A stretch of 29,432 nt of DNA. Origin: DASXYU01 sp036502295. Lineage in GTDB: Bacteria; Actinomycetota; Actinomycetes; Mycobacteriales; Jatrophihabitantaceae. The translations under genes and the position numbers were made by a program. The notes beneath the pieces are model-generated. The model was not told the origin of the DNA, searched no databases, and saw nothing but the letters and a program-made list of their open reading frames with translations. The stretch is from assembly GCA_036502295.1 (NCBI GenBank), contig DASXYU010000076.1:1-29432 (forward strand). Direction: 5' to 3'. Positions 22,961 through 29,301 of the stretch are shown piece after piece (position 1 is the stretch's first letter; every line of letters begins with the position of its first letter).

Positions 22961-23697
22961 ACGCTGACCACGCCGCCCAGCTGCTCCTCCTCGACGTGCA
23001 GGCGTCCGACACGGCACTCGCGCAACTCGCGCATAAACGCAAGACCCTGCCGGAACTCGCCGAACTGCAGCGGGGGGCCGGGCGCGATACCGAGCTGCAC
23101 AGCCAGGCGATCGACGTCGAGACGCAACTCGGAGACATCGACGCCGACCAGAAGCGGCTCGAGAGCGAGATCGAGACGGTCCGCGCCCGCGCCGCGCGCG
23201 ACAACAGCCGGCTGCAGTCCGGTGGGCTGCCCGCGAAGGAACTCGAAAGCCTCCAGCACGAGATCACCACGCTTGCCCGGCGTCAGTCGACGCTGGAGGA
23301 CGAGTTGCTCGAGGTGATGGAGCGGCACGAAGAGGTCGAGGGCTCGCTTGCGACGCTGCGCGCTGCGCGCGCGGAGGTCGCCGAGCAGACCGCTACGCTC
23401 ACCGCGGCTCGCGACGCAGCATTCGCCGAGATCGATGCGGCTGCGTCCGCTCGAGCCGAAGAGCGGGCGGGCCTCGCCTCCGGCCTGCCGGCCGATCTGC
23501 TCGCGCTCTACGAGAAGGCGCGTGAACATGGCGGCGGAGTCGGCGCAGCGATGCTGCGGCAGCGACGCTGCGAGGGATGCCACATCGAGCTCTCCGGCAG
23601 CGAGCTCAATTCGGTGCGCGCCGCAGCCGAGGACGATGTGGTGCGCTGTGACAACTGCCGCCGCATCCTCGTCCGCACGGCAGAGTCGGGCTTGTAG
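22957..23697 (+). CDS. Coiled-coil zinc-ribbon protein (CT398/Rv2229c-like)
   Basis: 246-residue cytosolic protein. Residues about 5-165 form a long antiparallel coiled coil rich in Glu, Arg and Ala. The C-terminus is a zinc ribbon with two CxxC knuckles (CEGC and CDNC), preceded by LPADLLALYEKAREHGGG, the hallmark of this family. It is the neighbour of the Nif3-like gene in mycobacteria as here (Rv2230c-Rv2229c), and the GTG start overlaps the Nif3 stop, so the pair is translationally coupled. The molecular role is not established; nucleic acid or secretion-apparatus interactions have been proposed for relatives. The gene is followed at once by a palindromic repeat and then rnpB. Confidence 0.93.
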   Translation: MNADHAAQLLLLDVQASDTALAQLAHKRKTLPELAELQRGAGRDTELHSQAIDVETQLGDIDADQKRLESEIETVRARAARDNSRLQSGGLPAKELESLQHEITTLARRQSTLEDELLEVMERHEEVEGSLATLRAARAEVAEQTATLTAARDAAFAEIDAAASARAEERAGLASGLPADLLALYEKAREHGGGVGAAMLRQRRCEGCHIELSGSELNSVRAAAEDDVVRCDNCRRILVRTAESGL

Positions 23698-23740
23698 CAA
23701 GAGGTGGTTGAGGAGCGAACGTGTTCGCGTCTCGAAGCCC
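23698..23740 (+). repeat. REP-like palindromic element after the zinc-ribbon gene
   Basis: Starting directly after the stop codon is an element beginning CAAGAGGTGGTTGAGG, with the inverted repeat GAG-ga-GCGAAC-gt-GTTCGC-gt-CTC (23710-23733) and ending TCGAAGCCC. This GGTGGTTGAG...CTCGAA pattern resembles extragenic palindromes scattered through many actinobacterial genomes. A partial copy of its left end, CAAGAGGTGGTGAGG, is at 11622-11636 after the FMN reductase gene. It may also act as a terminator for the upstream operon. Confidence 0.6.
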
Positions 23741-23764
23741 CCGCCGCTAGCATTGCGGGCGCGG

Positions 23765-24158
23765 CGGACGAGCCGACCGGACGGCTGCGTTGAACCCTCG
23801 GGTTCACCGAGGAAAGTCCGGACTCCACAGGGCAGGGTGGTTGTTAACGGCAACCCGGGGCGACCCGCGGGACAGTGCCACAGAGAACAGACCGCCGACG
23901 GGTTCGCCCGTCGGTAAGGGTGAAACGGCGGTGTAAGAGACCACCAGCGCGACGAGTGATCGCCGTGGCTAGGTAAACCCCACCCGGAGCAAGGTCAAAA
24001 GGATGGTCTTCGGACCGTCTGCGCGGATGATCGAGGGCGGCCCGCCCGAGTCCGCGGGTAGACCGCTAGAGCTTGCTGGCGACAGCAGGCGCAGATGGAT
24101 GGCCGTCACCGGCGCGCGAGTGCCGGTACAGGATCCGGCTTACAGGTCGACTCGTCCG
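23765..24158 (+). ncRNA. rnpB: RNase P RNA, bacterial type A
   Basis: Catalytic RNA subunit of RNase P, which removes 5' leaders from pre-tRNAs. The conserved core is present: GAGGAAAGTCCGGACTCCAC near 23809, GGGTGAAACGGCGGTGTAAGAG read in parts near 23918-23939, AGGTAAACCCCACC near 23971, and ACAGGATCCGGCTTACAG at 24128-24145. The ends are set by helix P1: CGGACGAGCCGACC (23765-23778) pairs with GGTCGACTCGTCCG (24145-24158) over 14 bp with one G-U pair. The 394-nt length fits the type A class of actinobacteria. A row of hairpins follows directly. Confidence 0.95.
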
Positions 24159-24231
24159 TCCGCTTCATTGGCAAGCCGTGGGCTTGCCTTCGCCGTCCGC
24201 TTTATTGGCGAGCCGCAGGCTTGCCTTCATC
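24158..24231 (+). repeat. Two tandem 37-nt hairpin repeats directly downstream of rnpB
   Basis: Two units, 24158-24194 and 24195-24231, both begin GTCCGCTT.ATTGGC and end GGCTTGCCTTC. Each folds: GGCAAGCC-gtg-GGCTTGCC (24170-24188) and GGCGAGCC-gca-GGCTTGCC (24207-24225, one G-U pair). The second stem differs from the first at one arm position that keeps pairing, which suggests the structure matters. They may terminate or stabilise the rnpB precursor, or belong to an extragenic repeat family. Confidence 0.7.
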
Positions 24232-24416
24232 CGTCCTCTGGACGGACTTGGCTGCGCCACGCGATCGAAGATCGCGAGCGCGGCCGCGGTGGTGGTCACC
24301 TTTCGTAATCCTCCACTCGCAACAACCTCGCTCGTTGTCTTGTGGTGATCGTTCGTGTTCGTGCTTCGCGAGTGTTGCTCTGTTTGAAGTGCGAGCTTGT
24401 GCGCAAACATCAACAC
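24230..24416 (+). other. Hairpin-rich intergenic stretch with candidate leaderless promoter
   Basis: After the tandem repeats come further small stem-loops: TCCGTCC-tct-GGACGGA (24230-24246), CGCGATC-gaa-GATCGCG (24260-24276) and ACAAC/GTTGT near 24322-24338. GC content falls from about 24300 onward. Near the next gene, TTTGAA (24383-24388) and AAACAT (24405-24410) are spaced 16 nt apart and end 6 nt before the ATG at 24417, which would suit a leaderless transcript. No protein-coding sequence is supported in this stretch. Confidence 0.45.
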
Positions 24417-24611
24417 ATGACGTCTCGCGAGTTGAGTGATGAGTTCTGGTGGTGCATGACGCACTCACGCGTAGAAAAATTTGAAGACACCGACAGTGCG
24501 AATCGCATCGGACCTTTCAAGACACATGATGAAGCTGCCCATGCGTTGCAGACGATTCGCGATCGAGAATCGGCTTATCACAAAGAGGATTCTCGATGGG
24601 AAGACGAGTGA
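24417..24611 (+). CDS. Small actinobacterial protein of unknown function
   Basis: 64-residue acidic protein beginning MTSRELSDEFWWCMTHSRVE and ending HKEDSRWEDE. The pattern of an aromatic start, then RVE, a variable acidic part, RIGPFKTHDEAAHALQ, an R-R segment and a C-terminal ED..WED resembles a widespread family of short actinobacterial proteins with a GPY/F-T-xEAxxAL core; I know no function for it. The ATG at 24417 is chosen over the upstream frame because the conserved part begins here and a -10-like AAACAT is correctly placed for a leaderless start. The local GC content is about 51%, far below the surroundings, so it may have been acquired or be under different constraint. Confidence 0.65.
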   Translation: MTSRELSDEFWWCMTHSRVEKFEDTDSANRIGPFKTHDEAAHALQTIRDRESAYHKEDSRWEDE

Positions 24612-24783
24612 GTAGCAGCGTGCGCAATGCCTGTCGTTGAAGAAATCACCGAAGGCGCCGACGTGTTGTCGCATTGACACGTTGCGATGAAACGGCGTGC
24701 CGTGTTGACGACGACACATTCATCACGGTCCACTTATCGGTAACGAAGGCAATTCGTTGACCAATGCCGTAGGAGGCACTCGC
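24612..24783 (+). other. Intergenic region upstream of the Lys-rich gene
   Basis: This 172-nt gap of low GC contains an inverted repeat ACGTGT/ACACGT (24661-24682), two similar decamers CGTGTTGTCG (24662) and CGTGTTGACG (24701), and TTGACA/TTGACG hexamers at 24674 and 24705 that could be -35 boxes. No -10 box is correctly spaced from either with confidence. AGGAGG at 24771-24776 is the ribosome-binding site of the next gene. Confidence 0.4.
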
Positions 24784-24978
24784 ATGACTGCACCGAAGAA
24801 GGCCGTCAAGAAGGCGCCCGCCAAGAAGGTCGTCAAGAAGGCCGTGAAGAAGGCGCCCGCCAAGAAGGTCGTCAAGAAGGCCGTGAAGAAGGCCCCAGCC
24901 AAGAAGGTCGTCAAGAAGGCCGTGAAGAAGGCCCCAGCCAAGAAGGTCGCCAAGAAGGCCGTGAAGAAGGCCCCAGCC
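24784..24978 (+). repeat. Five 39-bp tandem coding repeats
   Basis: Units lie at 24784-24822, 24823-24861, 24862-24900, 24901-24939 and 24940-24978. Units 3 and 4 are identical; unit 2 differs from them by two silent third-position changes and unit 5 by one change (Val to Ala). The first unit is divergent at its start because it includes the initiation codon. The near-identity suggests recent duplication or ongoing gene conversion. Confidence 0.9.
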
Positions 24979-24990
24979 AAGAAGGCGTGA
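24784..24990 (+). CDS. Lysine-rich 13-residue tandem-repeat protein (histone H1/HU-tail-like)
   Basis: 68-residue, extremely basic protein made only of repeats: five 13-residue units (first MTAPKKAVKKAPA, then KKVVKKAVKKAPA three times and KKVAKKAVKKAPA) plus a final KKA. It has 30 lysines in 68 residues and no acidic or aromatic residue and no Cys. The composition matches the lysine-rich C-terminal tails of actinobacterial HU (HupB) and histone H1-like bacterial proteins, but no globular HU domain is present. The probable role is non-specific binding to DNA, RNA or polyanions, by analogy. The ATG at 24784 has AGGAGG 7 nt upstream, a strong site that supports real expression. In DNA the unit is 39 bp; units 3 and 4 are identical, so slippage could change length without loss of frame. 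All lysines are AAG. Confidence 0.8.
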   Translation: MTAPKKAVKKAPAKKVVKKAVKKAPAKKVVKKAVKKAPAKKVVKKAVKKAPAKKVAKKAVKKAPAKKA

Positions 24991-25034
24991 CCTTTCACAC
25001 CGCACTACTGGGACTCGAACTCGTCTAGCGAGGC

Positions 25035-26343
25035 ATGGGATCTCACAGAGTCGCCGGTGCGCCGCTCGACTTCGCCGCATTGCGGACGGAGTTGGCGGTG
25101 CCCGGCGACTTTTCTGTTCCGGCACTGCGCGACGCCGACACTGCCGCGCGAAACCCACACCTTCCTGACGAGGACGCCACCGACATCCCCTTCGTCACCG
25201 TCGATCCCGCCGGTAGCAAGGACCTCGACCAGGCCGTCCATGTTGCACGCGACGGCGACGGTTACCTCGTCAGCTACGCGATCGCCGATGTCGCCTGCTT
25301 CGTCGCGGCCGGTTCGGCGCTCGACGAGGAGACGCTTCGCCGCGGAGAGACGATCTACTTCCCCGACACCCGCGTGCCGCTCCATCCGCCCGTCCTCAGC
25401 GAAGGCGCCGCGAGTCTGCTTCCCGATCAGGTGCGTCCCGCGGTGCTGTGGCGAATCGGTCTTGACGCCGCCGGTGACGTGACGTCGATCGATGTCCGCC
25501 GCGCGCGCGTGCGCAGCCGCGCACAACTCGACTACGTCGGGCTGCAGAAACAGGTTGATGCGGGCACGCCACCAGATGCGGTCGCGTTGTTGTCCGAGGT
25601 CGGCGCCCTGCGTCGTCAGCTGGCGCGCAAGCGGCACTCGATCAACCTCGACCTCCCCGAGCAAGAGGTCATACCAATGGGGGTAGCTCCCGCCGCCGAC
25701 ACTGTCCGTAGCGGCGATGGGGGAGGAGGCGGGGGAGCGTGGACGCTCGTCATGCGCGCCGAGCTCCCCGTTGAGCGTGACAACGCGGAGATCTCGCTGC
25801 TGACCGGCGTCTGCGCCGCGAAGCTGATGCTTGATGCCGGCTACGGAATCCTCCGTACCGTGCCACCGCCGGATCAGCAGGCGGTGCAACGTCTGCAGCG
25901 GGCAGCGAGCGCGCTCGGTATCGACTGGCCGCGGGGTGCCCCTATGCACACGTCACGGCGCCGCTGCGTCGCCTCGTCGATCGCTACGGCAGCGAGATCT
26001 GCCTCGCGGCACACGCGAAGACGGCGATCCCGCAGTGGGTACGGGATCGCCTACCGACGCTGCCCGGAGTGATGGCCGCGTGCGACTCACGGGCGCACGC
26101 TGTCGATCGCGCCGTCGTCGATGCCACCGAGGCATGGGTGCTCGCCGACCGCGTCGGACAGCAATTCACCGCGACCGTCATCGACGCGAACACACCCACT
26201 CCGCCACCATCGTCATCGACGATCCGGCGGTCCGCGCCAAATGCTCCGGCGACAAGCTTCAGGTCGGCAGCACGATCGCCGCGACCCTCACCACCGCCGA
26301 CGTCGCCGCGCGGAAGGTGGAGTTCGCCGTCGTCGGCCCGTGA
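25035..26343 (+). pseudogene. RNB-domain exoribonuclease (RNase II/R family), broken by a deletion and a frameshift
   Basis: The gene starts as a normal actinobacterial RNB ribonuclease: the catalytic motif VDPAGSKDLDQAV (about residues 56-68), DVACFVAAGSALDEET, YFPDTRVPLHPPVLSEGAASLLP and ERDNAEISLLTG. After GIDWPRG (about 25934) the frame is lost. The next conserved block, PYAHVTAPLRRLVDRYG, resumes at 25940 in another frame, and the intervening 40 or so residues expected in the family are missing. A second shift near 26189-26197 moves the C-terminal part (SATIVIDDPAVRAKC to FAVVGP) to the third frame. The open frame from 25035 itself ends at 26072 after a nonsense tail. These family members degrade RNA 3' to 5'. 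The missing part includes residues of the RNB channel, so activity is unlikely. Assembly error could explain the single-base shift but less easily the deletion. Confidence 0.82.
25671..25736 (+). repeat. In-frame palindromic, Gly-rich insertion within the RNB gene
   Basis: This segment adds about 22 residues (IPMGVAPAADTVRSGDG and a Gly run) between LPEQEV and AWTLVMRAELPVE, where relatives have only a short loop. The DNA forms an imperfect inverted repeat: GCTCCCGCC (25686-25694) with GGCGGGGGAGC (25728-25738). It looks like a short extragenic palindrome that has landed in a coding sequence without breaking the frame. Confidence 0.5.
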
Positions 26344-26391
26344 TCAACTCGCTGAGATCGTTCGGATGTGAAGGATCCGAGCGAGTTGATC
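26342..26391. terminator. Bidirectional nested hairpin terminator between the RNB gene and panB
   Basis: A perfect 12-bp stem, GATCAACTCGCT (26342-26353) with AGCGAGTTGATC (26380-26391), encloses a second stem CGGAT/ATCCG (26363-26367 with 26375-26379) that stacks directly on it. It begins within the stop codon of the RNB gene and ends one base before the panB stop. The position between convergent genes and the symmetry suit termination in both directions. No long T-tract is present. Confidence 0.8.
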
Positions 26392-26392
26392 T

Positions 26393-27277
26393 TCAGGAGT
26401 ATTGGTGCGCTTCGTCGGGGAAGGTGCCGGCGCGCACTTCGTCGCGGTAGGTGATCGCAGCCTCGCGGAGCACACCGGCAACATCACCGAACTGCTTGAC
26501 GAACTTCGCGGGCTTTGGGTTGAAGCCGGCCATGTCCTGCCAGACGAGCACCTGTGCATCGCAGCCGGCGCCTGCGCCGATGCCGACGGTCGGCATGTGC
26601 AGCGCACGACTCAACTGCGCGGCAAGATCCGCCGGAACAGCCTCGAGGACGACCGAGAACGCGCCCGCCTGCTGCAGCGCCTTGGCATCGAGCATGAGAC
26701 GGTGCGCGGCCTCATCGCCGCGACCCTGCACGCGGAAGCCACCGAAGGCGTTCACGGACTGCGGGGTGAGGCCGATGTGCGCCATCACCGGGATACCGGC
26801 GGCGACGAGTGCCTCGACCTGCGGCACGACACGCATGCCGCCCTCGAGCTTGATCGCCTGAGCGCCGCCTTCCTTCATGAAGCGGGCGGCGGTCTCAAGT
26901 GCCTGCTGCGGGGACGCCTGATAGGAGCCGAACGGGAGGTCGGCGACGACGAGCGCGCGCGGCGCTCCGCGGACGACGCCGCGCACCAGCGGCAGCAGTT
27001 CGTCGACCGTCACCGGGACGGTGGTCTCATAGCCGTAGACGACGTTCGCCGCCGAGTCGCCGACGAGCAGGACGGGGATGTCGGCCTCGTCGAAGACCTG
27101 GGCGGTGGAGTAGTCGTAGGCGGTGAGCATCGCCCACCGCTCTCCGCGCTCCTTGGCCGTCTGAAGGTCGCGGACGGTTACGCGACGGTGTCGTGCGGTG
27201 CCATAAAGAGAGGTCTCCGCCGTGGCAGAAGGGAGTGCGATGGTGCTCATCGGGGTCGCGTTAGCAACAGTGCTCAT
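26393..27277 (-). CDS. panB: 3-methyl-2-oxobutanoate hydroxymethyltransferase
   Basis: 294-residue cytosolic enzyme that transfers a hydroxymethyl group from 5,10-methylenetetrahydrofolate to alpha-ketoisovalerate, the first committed step of pantothenate and CoA synthesis. Conserved PanB blocks are all present: AMLTAYDYSTAQVFDEA, LLVGDSAANVVYGYETT (metal-binding Asp), VVADLPFGSYQ (second Asp), IKLEGG (Lys), MAHIGLTPQS, VVLEAVP (catalytic Glu) and GIGAGAGCDAQVLVWQD. The ATG at 27277 has AAGGA 10 nt upstream; another ATG nine codons later is possible because the first 30 residues are not conserved. The NAD synthetase gene lies 167 nt upstream on the same strand. Confidence 0.96.
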   Translation of the reverse strand: MSTVANATPMSTIALPSATAETSLYGTARHRRVTVRDLQTAKERGERWAMLTAYDYSTAQVFDEADIPVLLVGDSAANVVYGYETTVPVTVDELLPLVRGVVRGAPRALVVADLPFGSYQASPQQALETAARFMKEGGAQAIKLEGGMRVVPQVEALVAAGIPVMAHIGLTPQSVNAFGGFRVQGRGDEAAHRLMLDAKALQQAGAFSVVLEAVPADLAAQLSRALHMPTVGIGAGAGCDAQVLVWQDMAGFNPKPAKFVKQFGDVAGVLREAAITYRDEVRAGTFPDEAHQYS

Positions 27278-27444
27278 CTTCGAGCCATCCTTTTCTTCCT
27301 CGAGGCCGGCATACCGGTCCCCGGGCTATTCCTTGGACGGCGTCAATGGTGCGCCCAGATCCCTAGCGCTGTCTCTATTTTGTGACGAGATGCGAATCAC
27401 TTTGATGCGCAAGCGCTTACAGCTTCACCACGCGTGCCCGCGCC

Positions 27445-29196
27445 CTACTCGATGACGGGAGCGGGCTCCTGCCATCGGCTGGTGATCGGCAGTCGACGGT
27501 CGCGGCCGAAGGCCTTCAGACTGATCTTCGGACCCGGCGGGTACTGCCGGCGCTTCCACTCCGCGCGGTTCACCAACGTGGCGATGCGCCGTACCTCGTC
27601 CTCGGGGAATCCCGCCGCGACGATCTCAGTGACCTCCTCGTCGTGATCGACGAAGCGAGCGATGATCGCGTCGAGTAGTTCGTAGTCGGGTAGCGAGTCC
27701 GAGTCGAGCTGCCCGGGACGCAACTCCGCCGAGGGCGGCTTGCTGATCGAGTTCTCCGGAATCGGTTCCTTCTCGCCACGCTCCGCAGCGACGGCGTTGC
27801 GCCACCGCGCCAACGCCCAGACCAGTGTCTTCGGCACGTCCTTCAGCGGGGCGAAGCCACCAACCGCGTCGCCGTAGATCGTGGAGTAACCCACGGCGAG
27901 TTCGCTCTTGTTGCCGGTGGCGAGGACGAGGTGTCCCTCGGCGTTCGAGATGCCCATCAGCGTCGTGCCCCGCACGCGTGCCTGCACGTTCTCCTCCGCC
28001 AAACCCGTGAGCCCCAGGGTGCTGACGAAGGCGTCGACCATCGGCGCGATCGGTACCTCGCGGTAGTGCGCGCCGATCCGCTCGGCAAGGTCAGCGGCGT
28101 CGGACTTCGAATGATCCGAGGAGTACACGCTCGGCATGGAGACGCCGTAGACGCGGTCGCCGCCGAGGGCATCCGCCGCGATCGCCGCGACCACCGCCGA
28201 GTCGATCCCACCGGAGAGTCCCAGCGTCACCGACCGGAAGCCGTTCTTCTGGACGTAGTCACGCAATCCGAGGACGAGCGCCCCCCACACCTCGGCCTCG
28301 TCCGTCATTCGCGGTGCCAGCACAGGCGCATCGAGGTCGCCGAGTGGCGAGCGTGGTTCGCGTGTCGAAGCATGCCGGTCGATGCGCATCGCGGTCCGTG
28401 GCTCGGTGGAGACCGCGGTCGCGGCAGTGAGATCGAGATCGACGAGATAGAGGTCCTGCACGTACTGCGGCGCCCGCAGCACTAGCGATCCGTCCGCCTT
28501 CACCACCATCGAGTCGCCATCGAAGACGAGTTCGTCCTGAGCGCCGACGGTGTTGACGTAGACGATCGGTGCGCTCGCCTCGGCCGCGCGGCGCTGCAGG
28601 AGCGGCAGGCGGACGTCGTCCTTGTTGCGCTCATACGGCGAGCCGTTGATGTTCACCACGAGACCGACGTTCGCGCGACCGGCCACTGCGAACGGTCCGC
28701 CGTCCTGCCAGAGGTCCTCACAGATCGTCATCGCGATGTCGACGCCGAGGTGGCGGACGACGACGAACCGGTCGCCGGGGACGAAGTAGCGCCGCTCGTC
28801 GAAGACGCCGTAGTTGGGCAGGTGGTGCTTGTAGTAGGTGGCGACCACGTTGCCGCCGTAGAGGAAGGCGGAGGCATTGCGGGCTCCGCCCGACTCGGCG
28901 CCGTTCGGTTGCCCGTCGTCGTCGATATAGCCGCAGATCACCGCGATCTCGCCGAGGCCGGCGGCCGCGAGGTCGGTGGCGAGCTGATGCAGAGCCTGCT
29001 GTGAAGCCCGGCGGAACGAGGCGCGCAGCACCAGATCCTCCGGCGGGTAGCCGGCGAGCGTGAGTTCCGGGAAGGCCACCAGATCGGCCCCGGAATCGGC
29101 GGCCTGGCGAGTCAGCCGCAGGACAAGATCGGCATTGGCCCGCAGATCGCCCACGGTGTAGTCGACCTGGGCGAGGGCGATCCGCAACGTTGGCAC
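27445..29196 (-). CDS. nadE: Glutamine-dependent NAD+ synthetase
   Basis: 583-residue two-domain enzyme that makes NAD+ from nicotinate adenine dinucleotide, ATP and glutamine, the last step of NAD synthesis. The N-terminal nitrilase-like glutaminase has Glu in FPELTLAGYP, Lys in KHHLPNYGVFDERRYF and the nucleophile Cys in MTICEDLWQDGG. The C-terminal synthetase has the PP-loop LGLSGGIDSAVVAA, ATGNKSELAVGY and the GDAVGGFAPLKDV segment. The GTG at 29196 is chosen because VPTLRIALAQVDYTVGD aligns with family N-termini; GGAGGG is immediately adjacent, too close for normal use, so a leaderless start is possible (CAAGAT lies 6 nt upstream). The longer frame overlaps the divergent lipoprotein gene. 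Confidence 0.95.
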   Translation of the reverse strand: MPTLRIALAQVDYTVGDLRANADLVLRLTRQAADSGADLVAFPELTLAGYPPEDLVLRASFRRASQQALHQLATDLAAAGLGEIAVICGYIDDDGQPNGAESGGARNASAFLYGGNVVATYYKHHLPNYGVFDERRYFVPGDRFVVVRHLGVDIAMTICEDLWQDGGPFAVAGRANVGLVVNINGSPYERNKDDVRLPLLQRRAAEASAPIVYVNTVGAQDELVFDGDSMVVKADGSLVLRAPQYVQDLYLVDLDLTAATAVSTEPRTAMRIDRHASTREPRSPLGDLDAPVLAPRMTDEAEVWGALVLGLRDYVQKNGFRSVTLGLSGGIDSAVVAAIAADALGGDRVYGVSMPSVYSSDHSKSDAADLAERIGAHYREVPIAPMVDAFVSTLGLTGLAEENVQARVRGTTLMGISNAEGHLVLATGNKSELAVGYSTIYGDAVGGFAPLKDVPKTLVWALARWRNAVAAERGEKEPIPENSISKPPSAELRPGQLDSDSLPDYELLDAIIARFVDHDEEVTEIVAAGFPEDEVRRIATLVNRAEWKRRQYPPGPKISLKAFGRDRRLPITSRWQEPAPVIE

Positions 29197-29301
29197 CCCT
29201 CCATCTTGTCTTACTGGCAGGTAGGGCCGGAGCCCCTGCGTGCCGATGCATTCAGAAGTTGAAGCGTCAGGCAAAATGAAGCGGTGACGGGGGCGAGAAC
29301 G

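Noticed and set aside
22459..23853. 464-codon frame antisense to the Nif3-like and zinc-ribbon genes
   Set aside because: It spans two well-supported genes and part of rnpB and shows no domain; it is a shadow of high-GC coding sequence.
24003..24439. Open frames across the end of rnpB and the hairpin region (for example 24003-24308 and 24095-24439)
   Set aside because: They run through the conserved RNase P RNA core and the palindromic repeats and are Arg/Ser-rich without motifs.
24723..24998. 91-codon antisense frame over the Lys-rich gene, reading as AFFTAFLTTFLAG repeats
   Set aside because: The hydrophobic repeat is simply the complement of the Lys codons; it has no ribosome-binding site, whereas the plus-strand gene has a strong one.
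27408..27421. LacI/cre-like palindrome around AAGCGCTT in the panB-nadE gap
   Set aside because: Only the 8-bp core is symmetric, the flanks do not match on one side, and no LacI-family gene is nearby.
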